Shown: positions 1 to 11,944, counted from the stretch's first letter. The stretch: DNA of 64,000 nt from Plotosus lineatus (GCA_024760905.1 CM045733.1:37647001-37711000), one strand, 5' to 3'. Made by a program: numbers and translations. The notes: generated from the letters alone by a model not told the origin.

Positions 1-77
1 TGAAAACTAGTCCCCAACTAAACTAGCCTAATCTTATTCTTAATGGATTCACGCCACACTATAGAAAGACGAAAAGT

Positions 78-202
78 CATGTACTTGACTTGGGCTACGT
101 TAACAAATTAGATCTACATAATGCTCATTAGGTCCTACATTGAACACGAGCATTAGGTACTGCAGATCTATTTGTTATTGTAGCCCAAGTCATTTCCATG
201 CC
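78..202. repeat. Fold-back repeat (hairpin)
   Basis: Two arms of roughly 50 bases face each other. The left arm has GACTTGGGCTACGTTAACAAAT and the right arm its imperfect reverse complement ATTTGTTATTGTAGCCCAAGTC, around a centre with AATGCTCATTA against GAGCATTA. This is a small MITE-like or decayed inverted repeat in the SND1 intron. Confidence 0.65.
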
Positions 203-3200
203 TTTTTCATGGCAAAACGGTCTTAATACAGTACGGGGTTTCACTAGCAGCTCAGTATGATTATTTCACATTGGTGGTGGGGGGTAGGGGGTTATGTGGG
301 ACATGTGTTAGACATTTAATTTCAAACAAAGAAAATCTGTGTCAGTGGCAGATATTAGGGGGGCAAGGGGGGCAAAGGGACCCCCCCTCAAGAAAAAAAA
401 AGTAAAATAATGTGTCCATAAATTAGGTACAGATCTATAAATATACCTGAAAAATATTATTTCACTTTCCTAAATTCTATAATTTTGTGCATAAAAGTTA
501 ACCATTGATTTTGTTATGTATTACACGTTCCACATTTTTCCCCCCACATTTCACAAATGTTATATATTAGTAAGGTAACCATTAGATTTTTCAAATAAGA
601 AGTTTTATGCACTTTCCTTTAAGAAGTAAGTCTACTATTCTTGTAACAAATACTATTTTTTAATAATATAAACTTTGAGTTTTTTATTTGCTTCTAGCTT
701 GTCTGATTTTCTCATAAATATGGGCCCAGACTGCACCGTGGAGCACATGAATTTTACAACTTTTACTCGGGGTGGCCCCCCCAGAACACCAGGTGGGAGG
801 GGACACCCCTCCCGCACCCTCCCCATGCTTGCCTCAAACAATTTACACCCCCTACTTATCAATATCCTCCTTCTACTCTAAAACGTAATGAATACCCTGC
901 TTTCTGTTTGTGACATACACTCATAGTAAAGGAGTCCATCAGGCAGTTCATCATATTAATATGATCTTTAAAAGAATGGCTGAGACGGCAAACTTAAAAA
1001 CTAAAACTACATCAAAACCTGTAAACAAAAGATGACAGCTGGATTGACAACATTTCAACATTTTAGAAAAGAACAGAGAAAACTATTGAACCAAAAAAGA
1101 GAAACCCAAACAACATGGATACATGACCACTTTACTGGGAAACACCATGAATGTTACACTCCAGAAAACAATCCAAAAACTATGGAACACAAAGAATCAT
1201 GAATCAAGGAGTCAATTAACATGTATCAATCAGAAAAATTGAATAAAGTGAAAAAAGAGAGCACAGTTGACTGCATAGAAAAGATGGGTGTATCTGTACC
1301 TCCCAGTTCCAAAAACTCTTTAAAAAGTTTGAATTCAATACGAATTCAGACAAGACCAACTAAAAACTGGAACTTCACATTAAAGTTAACGAAAATCCAG
1401 TGGACTCCTCGAATACAGTGCATGAACATAGAGAATTATTAACAATCTCCAACAAGATAAAGTTTCAGGACCTAATGGAATCCTAAACAAGAAGATTCAC
1501 CACACCAGCTCCAAATTTTAACTGGTCATCCGAAAACCCTTCACTTTATTAACTACGACAGACGATTGGGTTCAAAACCATTTTTGGCTACCAAGAGCTG
1601 TTTCTAGGGAGCAGATACTATGAGCCTATAACCAGCCTATGGAGGAGAGAGTAAAAAGAGTAGACTTACTCTGGCACTCTTTGCAGATTCCTGGCTGTTG
1701 AGATACTCCGTCACCTAGAACAAAAAGAGTGTTCAGTTCAGATTTTCAACAGGTGATCACATTCCCATAACATCTGAAGCATGCACAGTGCAGTCCAATG
1801 CAAATCATCCCGCTCACCCTCCCCAATGTGCCTCAATCCTCACTCCCCCTTAACACGTTGCACTCCTCACGTCCCATGAACATGTCACGTTCCTCACTAC
1901 TCCTTATCAATACATTCCATTCCTCGCTTCTCCTCGACTACACATCCCACTCCTTCTCCACTACACTTCTCACGTCCTCACTGTTCCCCCATGACAACAG
2001 GATCAAAGATAGACATCTGATTCAGAATGTGTACGTACACATCAAGCGTCACTCAGCTATGACTGACTGATGAGTGACTTATGACTTTCCTGTTAAGTAG
2101 GATTTAACTAAAATGTACAGGGGAAAAAATGAATATTTAGAATCAAAGTCACACAGTAAGTTCTACCATTCTTTACTAAAATAAACATTTTCACTATTTT
2201 AAACTTACTGCAAATAAGCGGGGGAGATCAGAACTTTCTACTCTTAACACTTCCTACATGTCCCATGTGAGCTCTTGGTTTATTTTGTCCTACAATCAGA
2301 CTGTAATAAAATTCGATCACACTCTTGGGCCTCCTATGGACTGTATTATTGGGGGCAGGAAACGAGTGAGGAAGTATATCAGCAGCACTTAACCTCTTCT
2401 GATAGAGTGCAGACAAACTGAATGGAATTTAATGCAATCACTGCCAAAACTCATTCCCATGAGAAATCACATGATCAGATCACATTGATGGTTTAAAATC
2501 AACAACATGAATGAACATGATTGTGATTGCTCTCGACAAGTGAACTGACAAGTGAATCTGTGGTTACTGAGTAAAATTTTGACGTGTATGCTCGGTTGTG
2601 TCAGAATGTACTGTCCATTGTAAGGCCCACTGCTGGTCTCCTTATTTTAGAGTCTGTGCTGATCATTCTGTGCACATTCATTTCAATTAAGCACAATTCT
2701 TTAAATGTATCAGATCACACAGAAAAAGGCTGGAGAGCTTTAGTTAACATCTGAAACGGGAATGTGTGAGGTCAGTGGCTGTGAAGGGGTGCTCCAGTTC
2801 ATAACTTAATATTCAATACTTGCTTTAATCCTCCCCCGATTTATTCTCCCTTAATTTAACCAAAGCTAGTTCCCGCCTTCCACATCTTTATGAACTGCAG
2901 TGCATGCGTATTCAGGTGCAAGCTCTAGCTATTCCCTTCTATGTATGAGTTCACAGATCCACATGATTAGAGAGTGACTGATTTGAATGACAGGGAGGTA
3001 AGCATATGGGATCCATCATTCCCATGAGAGCTCAATCAATTAGCTCCCATAGACTTCCGGCTGGGATTCATACATACAAGGTTGATAGTCACGCACCTTG
3101 TCCATGTGCCACTCAGGATTCCTTTACTGAACCCTGACTTTTAGAGAAATGTCAAGCCTTCAATCTTTCCCAGGCTTTACTGTCTGTTTCCATCTGAATT

Positions 3201-3216
3201 GGCTTAATACATACTC
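203..3216. other. SND1 intron sequence, no gene recognised
   Basis: AT-rich intron. There are G- or C-rich patches at 280-395 and 765-825 that look like decayed repeat ends. A pyrimidine-rich stretch at 1798-2000 has recurring CCTCACTCC-like units. Scattered short ORFs show no recognisable protein. Confidence 0.5.
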
Positions 3217-4729
3217 ATCCTTCTTCAAAAAATTAGCATATTGTGATAAAGTTAATTATTTTCTGTAATGTACTGATAAAAAAAAAAAAACTTTCATATA
3301 TTTTAGATTCATTGCACACCAACTGAAATATTTCAGGGCTTTTATTGTTTTAATACTCATGATTTTGGCATACAGCTCATGAAAACCAAAAATCCCTATC
3401 TCAAAAAATTAGCAGGTACAATAAACGAGCTATTAACCTAATCATCTGAATCAACGAATTAAATCTAAACACCTGAAAAAAGATTCCTGAGGCTTTTAAA
3501 AACTCCCAGCCTGGTTCATTACTCAAAACCGCAATCATGGGTAAGACTGCCGACCTGACGGCTGTCCAGAAGGCCATCATTGACACCCTCAAGCAAGAGG
3601 GTAAGACAAAGAAATCTCTGAGCGAATAGGCTGTTCCCAGAGTGCTGTAACAAGGCACCACAGTGGAACGTCTGTGGGAAGGAAAAAGTGTGGCAGAAAA
3701 CGCTGCACAACCAGAAGAGGTGACCGGACCCTGAGACCTTCGGGGACCTGTGGAAGCAGTAGACTGGGCTACAGGTGCTGCATTCCCCAGGTCAAGCCAC
3801 TTTTGAACCAGAAACGGCTGCAGAAGCGCCTGACCTGGGCTACAGAGAAGCAGCACTGGACTGTTGCTCAGGTGGTCCAAAGTACTTTTTTCGGATGAAA
3901 GAAAATTTGCGCGTCATTCGGAAATCAAGGTGCCAGAGTCTGGAGGAAGACTGGGGAGAAGGAAATGCCAAAATGCCTGAAGTCCAGTGTCAAGTACCCA
4001 CAGTCGGTGATGGTCTGGGGTGCCATGTCAGCTGCTGGTGTTGGTCCACTATGTTTTATCAAGGGCAGGGTCAATGCAGCTAGCTATCAGGAGATTTTGG
4101 AGTACTTTATGCTTCCATCTTCTGAAAAGCTTTATGGAGATGAAGATTTTCATTTTTCAGCATGACCTGGCACCTGCTCATAGTGCCAAAACCACTGGTA
4201 AATGGTTTACGGACCATGGTATTACTGTGCTCAATTGGCCTGCCAACTCTCCTGACCTAAACCCCATAGAGAATCTGTGGGATATTGTGAAGAGAAAGTT
4301 GAGAGACACCAGACCCAACACTGTGGAAGAGCTTAAGGCCGCTATCGAAGCATCCTGGGTCTCCAAAACACCTCAGCAGTGCCACAGGCTGATTGCCTCC
4401 ATGCCACGCCGCATTGAAGCAGTCATTTCTGCAAAGAGATTCCCGACCAAGTATTGAGTGCATAACTGAACATAATTATTTGAAGGTTGACTTCTTTTGT
4501 ATTAAAAACACTTTTTTTAATATTGGTCGGATGAAATATGCTAATTTTTTGGGATAGGAATTTTGGGTTTTCATGAGTTCTATGCCAAAATCATCAGTAT
4601 TAAAACAATAAAAGACCTGAAATATTTCAGTTGGTGTGCAATGAATCTAAAATATGTGAAAGTTTAATTTTTATCAGTACATTACAGAAAATAATGAACA
4701 TCACAATATGCAATTTTTTTGAGAAGGAC
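3217..4729 (+). mobile_element. Tc1-like DNA transposon with long inverted repeats
   Basis: The ends are inverted repeats of about 200 bp. The left end has ATCCTTCTTCAAAAAATTAGC and the right end its counterpart ending TTTTTGAGAAGGA. Both contain the conserved inner block TGAAATATTTCAG and GGTGTGCAATGAATC. It is about 1.5 kb, the usual length of a fish Tc1 element, and encloses a transposase gene broken by frameshifts and stops. A second, truncated copy in the opposite orientation is at 48218-49249. Confidence 0.9.
3537..4457 (+). pseudogene. Broken Tc1-like transposase
   Basis: Begins MGKTADLTAVQKAIIDTL, reaches an in-frame stop at KKSLSE*, and continues in other frames through a recognisable catalytic core: QHDLAPAHSAKTT carries the second catalytic Asp and NSPDLNPIENLWD carries the Glu of the DD34E triad. 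The last 107 codons to RFPTKY* are intact. Stops and frameshifts make it non-coding today. The N-terminal paired-like DNA-binding part is the most damaged. Confidence 0.9.
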
Positions 4730-4806
4730 ACAAGGATCCCTCACTTTCCACAGTTAATTGGGACCAAGATCCCCCACGACCACCGAAATCCACGAAGTAG
4801 GATATC

Positions 4807-4807
<1 letters not shown>

Positions 4808-4869
<62 letters not shown>
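4808..4869. repeat. TA/TG compound microsatellite
   Basis: Short TA run followed by about 25 TG units, next to the right end of the Tc1-like element. The preceding bases (AAGGATCCCTCACTTTCC...) resemble the end of the small pogo-like family seen at 46301-46763. Confidence 0.9.
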
Positions 4870-4874
<5 letters not shown>

Positions 4875-5394
4875 CTGCCAGTATACATGTAACCTCAGGT
4901 CTTTATTTGAGATTTAAGTGTTTATATTTAATAGTGTCATGCTGTATTTTTTTGGGAGGTGCTTATTACAGGCATGAGATTGGCCATAGATGAAAAAAGC
5001 GGGGGGTGGGTTTGTTCAGAAAAATTTTGAAAAATGGAATACTAAATGGTGATATTATACGCATTTAAAAAAATAAGCTTTGGAACATTTATAATGTTAT
5101 TGATTAATACACTTTTTTGAATAAACCACATCAAAATATATTAAGACTTGTAAGTACGCACTGGCAAAATGATATTTTATATGTGTATTCTTGTACTCTT
5201 CCACAATTTCAGTGTTCAAACAAAGTTAATACTTAATCATTTCTACAATAATTAAAGTAATAATAAAAAGAACCTAGAGATATCTAACATATATCATAAT
5301 TATCTCTCCAAAAGATTTGTAATTTTATAACGTTTGGAGACGGTTTGACAGGCTAAAGTACTTGAAAAAGGAATGGCATTGCTGCATCACATAT

Positions 5395-6390
5395 ACCGTA
5401 TTCGACGTGATAAGCGCCTAGGGCCCTTAAAAAATTGGAGTGGGTGAGCGCTTATTAAAATGATTACCAGCTTAGCGGGATAGTAAGTGCTTATTACCAT
5501 CGAGGTGGAAAACATGAATAATAACAGAACAATAAAAGAGTTTTACTGGTATTTGTGTTATTCATTTTGTGATATCAACCAAATTACTTACATGAAAGCT
5601 GAAAATAAACAGAACAGCATAATTAAAAAAGACCTTTTAATTTTCCCTCCCGGTGCTGTTCCTTTAAAATTTTCCCCCGATGTAAAATCGAGCCAATCAA
5701 CATGAATGTCAATTTTAGCACACGGCATGTTGAAAAGCACATGGCCAAGAACGTCTTGAAATGAAAAACAGTTTATTTACACTAACTTCTATGTTCAATA
5801 ATTACACTATGTACAAATCTCCTTCTTGTTGTTTTACTTCTTAAGCTTAATCTTCTTTGCGAGCGACAGGAGCTTGGTTGTTCTTTCCTTCTTTTTAGCT
5901 CTCTGTTGAGCTTTATCTTCATTTTCCTTCTGATGGTCTAATCTTGCTCTTTTTTACTTGCTAAAATCATTTTTGTAAAATACAATCACTTATTATACAT
6001 ATGTAAGTCGCATTTGGATTTTAATGAACAAGCTAAGAAAAAAAACGAAATGATTCTACAGTATATCCGACTTTGTTTACAATATGGCGGCACCCATGAA
6101 GCGCCCATGAAGCGATAGGAATGAAGCAAACACACTTTTGAAATCGCGCATGCGTTGCTCTTGCCAGTAAAATGATAATTGCAATTGCACAGTAGTGAAA
6201 TGATTTCAATAAATTATCCGAACTTCCGATCTTTCAAGTGAGCAAGTGATGGTTGAGTACTACACAAGTATTCAACGCATATTTGCAAACTCAAAAGATC
6301 GGAAGTCCGGATTAGCTGCGCATTGTCTCACAAGCTCCGTGTGTCACTTGAGACAAGCGCCTAATTTTGGTGGAGCGCGTCACAAATCAC
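5395..6390. mobile_element. Decayed DNA transposon related to the fold-back family at 13631 and 59838
   Basis: The right end (ACAAGCGCCTAATTTTGGTGGAGCGCG) matches the terminal repeat of two other elements in this window. The left part (GATAAGCGCCTAGGGC, GGTGAGCGCTTATTA) contains variants of the same motif. On the minus strand a 41-codon basic tail (KRARLDHQKENEDKAQQRAKKKERT... ending KIKLKK, stop near 5840) follows a TTTTAG acceptor-like site and is followed by AATAAA, so this may be the last exon of a transposase or captured gene. Superfamily not recognised. Confidence 0.45.
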
Positions 6391-6686
6391 AAAGAAGATG
6401 AGACTTCACTGCAAGAACTTCCTGTTTAACACTAAGCCTCGAATGAAATGCACATGTTCGTCTGAACATCGTATCACACAACTTCATGATGCTTGGAAAG
6501 GCGGGAGTTAAACCCCCGCCCCCCCCAAATAGCCTCTGGAGGTCAGAAAAAGTGGATTTCTGCCAAAAAGCAGAAAAATCTCACGCCTGTACTATTAACA
6601 TCTGGCCTACAGACAGAGTCGGGAAAAAATCCAATTGGTTTAGGCATAATGTAAAAGTAGACTGCTGTACAAAACTACTCTCTCAC

Positions 6687-6890
6687 CATTTTTTGCAGGT
6701 ATTTCTCTTTGCGTACATCCACCATAACCAGGCCCTCTTTGACCAAGCCGAGGCCCACGTCGTCTTTGGAGTCTGTGAACTGCAGGGTGACGTGGGGGCA
6801 AGGAGAGCCTCCGTATTCCACATTTAGCAGACACTGTGTGTTCTGGATATCCCTCACCAGACAGTCTACCACATCAGCCCGCGCATCCTC
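6687..6890 (-). CDS. snd1: SND1 exon: partial SN repeat 5
   Basis: This 204-nt exon encodes exactly 68 residues from [16 protein letters not shown] to [12 protein letters not shown], in phase 0. The acceptor is TTCAG and the donor [28 protein letters not shown] and [14 protein letters not shown] are hallmark blocks of the terminal partial SN repeat of vertebrate SND1. Human SND1 continues for about 36 residues ([20 protein letters not shown]..., ending FGYSR). I could not find that sequence between 1 and 6686, so the terminal exon is probably beyond the left edge. Confidence 0.96.
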
Positions 6891-7041
6891 CTGAACATTT
6901 GAGCATTAGTCAGCATTTATCTACTGATATTTACTGATCACAAACTACTGAATAGATCATGGTTCAGATCAAGTACTAAAATTAGTCATTAAAAATCATC
7001 ATAAGAAACTGTTTTTTGAGCAAAGTTCATCATATACTTAC

Positions 7042-7155
7042 ATCCTGTGGCACCTGGATAAAGGCAAAGGAGTACTCTACGGCCTGCGCAGGTAGGGTAC
7101 GGATACCAAACGCAGAAGGAAGAGCAGCTAGACGTACAGAAGACAAGATCTCTCT
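7042..7155 (-). CDS. snd1: SND1 exon: Tudor to SN5 transition ([18 protein letters not shown])
   Basis: This 114-nt exon encodes exactly 38 residues, [16 protein letters not shown] to FAFIQVPQD, in phase 0. The acceptor is TTTACAG and the donor [23 protein letters not shown] is a highly conserved block of SND1 where the Tudor fold returns into the last, incomplete nuclease repeat. The acceptor lies inside a run of AG dinucleotides (CAGAGAGAG), so the boundary could shift by two or four bases; the position chosen is the one that keeps the frame. Confidence 0.94.
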
Positions 7156-7363
7156 CTGTAAAATATCACACACACACATAACCATCATCTGGAAACACTG
7201 CCAAATTTTTCAACAGACAGACAGCATCATTACTTTGAAGAGCAGAGCAGAGACAAGTGCTAGCTTTACTACTTTAACCCCATTAACAGAGAATCCATCA
7301 TCCATGATGTCAATGTACAGGAATAAAATTACAGTTTTATTACTGCAGTTCATTATTACTCAC

Positions 7364-7433
7364 ATTGCCATAGTCTATGTAGAAAACGTGAACTTTTGCT
7401 AGGGATTCCACCTTCTCCACCCGAGCTCTGTAC
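7364..7433 (-). CDS. snd1: SND1 exon: Tudor aromatic-cage core (FYIDYGN)
   Basis: This short 70-nt exon has one base finishing Trp, then 23 residues [23 protein letters not shown]. The acceptor is CCAG and the donor GTGAGT. It contains the remaining Tudor cage residues: the Tyr after Trp, both Tyr of YIDYGN, and the Asn that contacts the guanidinium group. All five cage positions known in SND1 are therefore present in this gene, split over two exons, which argues for a functional methylarginine reader. A long GA microsatellite begins ten bases beyond the acceptor side, in the intron. Confidence 0.95.
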
Positions 7434-7438
7434 CTGGT

Positions 7439-7440
<2 letters not shown>

Positions 7441-7490
<50 letters not shown>
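7441..7490. repeat. GA microsatellite
   Basis: About 22 GA units directly beyond the acceptor of the short SND1 Tudor exon. On the SND1 strand this is a TC-rich tract and serves as an extended polypyrimidine tract. Confidence 0.9.
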
Positions 7491-7492
<2 letters not shown>

Positions 7493-7693
7493 TTCAGACC
7501 CGAATAAAGGAGAGGAGAAGAATCACAAAGATCAACCACTCCTGACTGCTGGACTTTCCCCTCCATCTCCAGTTAACTACAGGTAATAAATGTTTACAAT
7601 AATTGTTCAATATGTATAGGTATTGACATGCATTAATACATCAGTCATGTGCATTCAGGAAAGGCAGAGCCTCACCTGTCAATCTTGGGGGGG

Positions 7694-7902
7694 GCTGACG
7701 ACTTTGCAGCTACTCTTTACGAAAGTCAACAATGGTTCTTTTACATGCCTCTTACCATAGACAGTGAGAGACATGGCCCGCCTTTGATAACCCAGTTAGC
7801 TGCACTGGGGGGACAGTGACAACCTTGTGGAGAGTGGGACTCGAACCCCCAACCTTTGGATCAGCGATCCAGCGCCCTATACCACTAGACCACCACTGCC
7901 CC
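7694..7902 (-). mobile_element. tRNA-derived SINE (RTE-tailed family), copy 1, tail missing
   Basis: Minus-strand head with GGTCTAGTGGTATAGGGCGC (A-box-like) and GGTTCGAGTCC (B box), then the conserved CCCCAGTGCAGCTAACTGGG body. It stops before the GGAAGGGCATCC and GGCGACTCC tail shared by the other copies. Confidence 0.85.
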
Positions 7903-8262
7903 ATTTGACTTATGTTATAGTATATAGAGTATATAGAACAACTTTCATGTGTATTATGTAACCTCTGAATGTTAATTCATTTCTATAAAATTTGGGCAGA
8001 AATAATTTGGCCAGATATGGAACCAAATGCAGGGTTCTAATCCAGAGAATCTTAAAAATATAATTGGACCACCGTATTACGGAATTATCTTGCTGAAATC
8101 TGCAGATTTAAAGCAGGCAGAAGAACTCTTTCAGTGTAACCCAGATGAAAATGAGCTCTCTTTGCAATCTGGTTTCTCATTAGTGTCTCTCAGGGGGTCC
8201 CCTCTCCACCACTACCAGACAAAATCCCATTTCCCAAGTGCTTACCAATCCCAAGTGCTTAC

Positions 8263-8386
8263 CATTCTCCGTCAGTAAACTTGGCTATGCAGTAATCCCC
8301 TCTCTGTGGGCTAAAGGCACCCTCCACAGGGGGGTGTTCAGCAATCTCTGCTCGCATGGTCTCCATCAGGCTTTCTAGCTGAGCAC
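8263..8386 (-). CDS. snd1: SND1 exon: Tudor domain, first half
   Basis: This 124-nt exon has two bases completing Gly, 40 codons from [19 protein letters not shown] to CIAKFTDGE, and two bases (TG) of the following Trp codon. The acceptor is TACAG and the donor GTAAGC. It carries the Phe of AKFTDGEWY, which corresponds to the first aromatic of the Tudor cage that reads symmetrically dimethylated arginine on PIWI-family and Sm proteins. The Trp codon is split across this intron (TG/G), an exact fit with the next exon. Confidence 0.95.
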
Positions 8387-9565
8387 CTGTACAGATGAAA
8401 CAAAATGCCCAATAATAGAACTATTTATAATTTCATTGGTTTTATAATTATATATGATGCAGCTTATAGCAGCACTGTAATGCTGATAAAACGCTGACGT
8501 TTATGCGTATGAGAGACGTACATGGCATAACAGCACTGACTCTTTCACGTACAGAACACCAGCTATAGGGCTGAAACGATTCAGGTAATATGAATACTAA
8601 AATTCATTGAGGCAAATTATTTGCCTCAAAGCTTCAATTAGCATAGTACAATTACATCCTATGGTGTGTATAATTGTGATGCTTATTTCTGTTACACTAC
8701 GTTTATACTTTGCACTATGGTTGTGAGGTACTAAAAACAAACAATGAAGGAAGTGGCACAAGAAAACACACACACAAAAAAAAAAACATGGCACGTCTCA
8801 AAAAATGATAAAGTTCAGTACATTCTGAAACAGGGTTAGCATACCACAATAGCACATCCTCACGACTATACTACACCTCAGTCGAAAACATCTGATGTAT
8901 GCGCCGAGTTTACAAAGCAGATCCAACACACAAAGGTAAAATTAATGTTACATTTAATAGACTAGAGATTTAACTTTTATCCATGATCTCAGCTCAGATT
9001 GCAGCATGGAAAGGCTGCAACTTTTGCATGAATTGTTTTATCTAATGGCTGACAAACAAAGAAAATGAGTGCAATTTCTCAGGCAAAGTGAAAACATATA
9101 TATATAAACAAGGAGTAGGAGTTAGTTTATATCAAAGTTACCCAGAGGCAGGAAAACCCTTTTTTAGTCCTTAAAACACTCCTGTAAGTTAAACTGCACA
9201 AATGAAACTCTGTTTATTGCAATACCCCAGTTCTAGATTGATGTATTCTTTTTTTTAATGTTATAGCATTTATTTGTGACCCTTCACAGCAAAGTGGGTG
9301 TTAAACCAAAATTATTAAATACTTTTCTCCAAATTGTTTAAAAGTCTGAAAACTCCTGGCATGTTTTGGATGGTTACTCAAAAACAAGACAAATATGTTA
9401 GCTTAGAATGCCAGCTACAATTAACAATATAATGAACAATTAATCAAATTTAACTTAATAAAATTACTCATTTTTGGCTTCATACCCACTTTGTTGTGAT
9501 GCATCACATGTATAATATTTCTTTATTTGTCTTTGCACTTCCAGAAATCATATGACTGAAATACA
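8387..9565. other. SND1 intron sequence, no gene recognised
   Basis: AT-rich, with short A/T runs and no open frame of recognisable origin. Confidence 0.5.
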
Positions 9566-9625
9566 GGGATCTCTCACTACTTCGCGCTTCAATTCATGCG
9601 GCTTCAGTGCATCACATTTTTTTTT
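9566..9625 (+). mobile_element. Left end of the small pogo-like family (CAGGGATC... terminus)
   Basis: CAGGGATCTCTCACTACTTCG and the following CTTCAATTCATGCGG match the left end of the element at 46301-46763. It is cut off by the SINE that follows. Confidence 0.6.
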
Positions 9626-9956
9626 TTGATGGTCTAGTGGATAGGGCGCTGGATCGCTGATCCTAAGGTTGGGGGTTCGAGTCCCCACAGGGTTGTCACT
9701 GTTCCCCCAGTGTACCTAACTGGGTTATCAAAGACGGGCCATGTCTCTCACTTTCTATGGTGAGAGGCATGTAAAAGAACCATTGCTGACTTTCGTAAAG
9801 CGTAGGCTGCAAAGCTGTCAGCGTGTTTCTGTCCCTTGCGAAAGGGTTGTGACAGGAAGGGCATCCGACGTAAAAACCTCTGCCAAATCAAATGTGCGAA
9901 TCAGATGATTCGCTGTGGCGACTCCCAAGAAAGGGAAAAAGCCGAAAGGAAGAACG
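9626..9956 (+). mobile_element. RTE-tailed tRNA SINE, copy 2
   Basis: Nearly full length, lacking only the first ~10 bases: TGGTCTAGTGGATAGGGCGC head, GGTTCGAGTCCC B box, body, GGAAGGGCATCCGACG block, and a tail ATGATTCGCTGTGGCGACTC ending in AGCCGAAAGGAAG. Confidence 0.9.
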
Positions 9957-9958
9957 AA

Positions 9959-10502
9959 CAGTCGGCCCCTTACTTACGAACCCCCCTGGATATTAAAATT
10001 CAGAGTTACAAAAAACATTTTCCTAAGTTTTCGTCCGCAGGATACGAACACAACCTCTTTTTACAAAAAGTGCCAAACGCGCCATTCACAAATTCAAACA
10101 ATGCGCGAGTTGCTCTCTCATTAGCTGTCTCCCAACATCCCGCTCCCCTGGCTTCCCACTGGCCAGGAGGCTGCTGAACTGTACCCATACTTCCTGTTTG
10201 TCACATGCGTGAAGGAAAGTTGAACAGGAATGTAGGCTCGTGAGTTTTTTGAGATTGATCATTGCAGTGTTATAATATTTCGTTATCAATCATGGACCCA
10301 GAAAATATAGAAAAGCGGAAATACAGTGACGGAGGCGATATTGAAGCAGAAGGAGGCATGAAAACAGAGTGCTCCGAGGGACAAGACCTCCGATTTCATA
10401 AGGAAGCAAGTTAATATTGAATCAGGACCCCTGATCTTTAAAACAATTCCACTTTAAATACGCCCGCATTCAGCAAAACACACCAGAGAGAGAGAGAGAG
10501 AG

Positions 10503-10549
<47 letters not shown>

Positions 10550-10869
10550 AGCGAGAGATAGAGAGAGGCAGAGAGAGACAGTGTTGTGTGTGTCTGTGCG
10601 TTAATAAAAAATGTTTAATAATGGTTTAATTAATAAATATGTTAATAAAATGGTTTAATATGTTAATAAAATGTTTAAATGGTTTAATAAATACTTTTCT
10701 TTTACTTTTAACACATATTTCATACAAAATCGGTGTACTTTTATCATTTTTAAAGGGTTTATGGGGTAGTTTTGGGAGCGTTGGAATGAATCAGGCGTTT
10801 TACATGTAAAATGCGCCTCTACTTACGAAAACTCCAGGCAACAAAAAAGGCTCTGGAAGTAGAGGGCCG

Positions 10870-10873
<4 letters not shown>
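9959..10873. mobile_element. Pogo-like non-autonomous DNA transposon
   Basis: The termini are inverted: CAGTCGGCCCCTTACTTACG at the left and AGTAGAGGGCCGACTG at the right. It contains a GT/GA microsatellite (10486-10570). Internal sequence (GGTTTATGGGG, TTTTACATGTAAAATGCG) is shared with the element ending at 47632. A short plus-strand ORF near 10291 (MDPENIEKRKYSDGGD) could be a relic of the transposase N-terminus. Confidence 0.7.
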
Positions 10874-10960
<87 letters not shown>

Positions 10961-10962
10961 AT
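10874..10962. repeat. GT/TA/GTAT compound microsatellite
   Basis: GT run, TA run and GTAT run abutting the right end of the pogo-like element. Confidence 0.9.
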
Positions 10963-11146
10963 GTAGTAGAGGGAAGAATTGCATTATTGTACTGCACATA
11001 AAGAGCATAAAAGTGTGATGTAATGAGCTTTCAGCTGGACACACAATACACGAGGCAGCACTTTAACTGAGGTGAGTGTGCTTGTGTTTATTGGGAGTAG
11101 CTGAGAAGAGTGAATTCAGGTGTGAGTCACCGAGCATCTCAGCCAC

Positions 11147-11336
11147 GAGACATGAAAAAGAACCATTGCTGACTGTCGTAAAGAGTAGGCTGCAAAGCCG
11201 TCAGCTTGTCTCTGTCCCTTGCTAAAAGGGTTGTGACAGGAAGGGCATCCGACGTAAAAACCTATGCCAAATCAAATGTGAGAATCAGATGATTTGCTGT
11301 GGCGACTCCCGAGAAAGGGAAAAAGTCGAAAAGAAA
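11147..11336 (+). mobile_element. RTE-tailed tRNA SINE, copy 3, 5' truncated
   Basis: Lacks the tRNA head and starts at AAAAAGAACCATTGCTGACT. It keeps the GGAAGGGCATCCGACG block and the ATGATTTGCTGTGGCGACTC tail, ending in AAAAGAAAAGAA. Confidence 0.85.
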
Positions 11337-11767
11337 AGAATAATTTAATTTAGGTTACATACTGTAATTTTTAAAATTTTCTCTGGCAGATTCCATTATG
11401 AAAACGTACCAAAACAAAGCTGACCCTTCTAATTCCTTCGCGATTCCAATGTAAAACAAAGGATGATGCACAATACACCTACAGGAAGTTAACATTAGCA
11501 GCATGCACTGCTGCTTTTCTTCTAAATTTAGATACGGTTCTCGGCAATCTCATTAATTTGTTTTGTGTTTCTTTAGTTACCATTTTGAATTTTAGATTGA
11601 TTTTTATTTTAAAAACGTCATTTTTAATAATACAACCATAACCTGGAGTGGGATAATGAAAACCGTAATCATTACGGCAAAACCGGACGAGTTGGCAGGT
11701 ATGCGTTTGAGTGGCATCATAGAGCTTAACTGGTAATTAAAACACACTTAAAAAAAAAAAAAAAAAA

Positions 11768-11944
11768 AAGGCTCATTGACAACTTGTGCGCGAATGAGGG
11801 AAAAAGGGGCATATACATCATCTCAACCAATCTGCAGGAAGGAAGACAGCCATTGGCTGAATTTGAGTCACGTGACAGTTGCCAGGCAATCCACGAATAT
11901 GCACAGGCGCGAGTGCAAAACCGTGAATAGTCAAGGGCCTACTG
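11768..11944 (-). mobile_element. Tigger-like transposon end fragment
   Basis: The reverse complement matches the left ~180 bp of the Tigger element at 51894 (CAGTAGGCCCTTGACTATTC, GGTTTTGCACTCGCGCC, CAGCCAATGGCTG). The right side ends in CTG followed by TA. An A-run lies at its other edge. Confidence 0.75.

Noticed and set aside
1..6686. Terminal SND1 exon expected downstream
   Set aside because: Searched for the complement of the conserved [19 protein letters not shown] and FGYSR stop region; not found, so not annotated.
7830..7902. Possible tRNA gene (A and B boxes, GGTTCGAGTCC)
   Set aside because: The boxes belong to a SINE head repeated at 17764-18113, 52741-53065 and elsewhere; no clean cloverleaf with a paired acceptor stem was seen.
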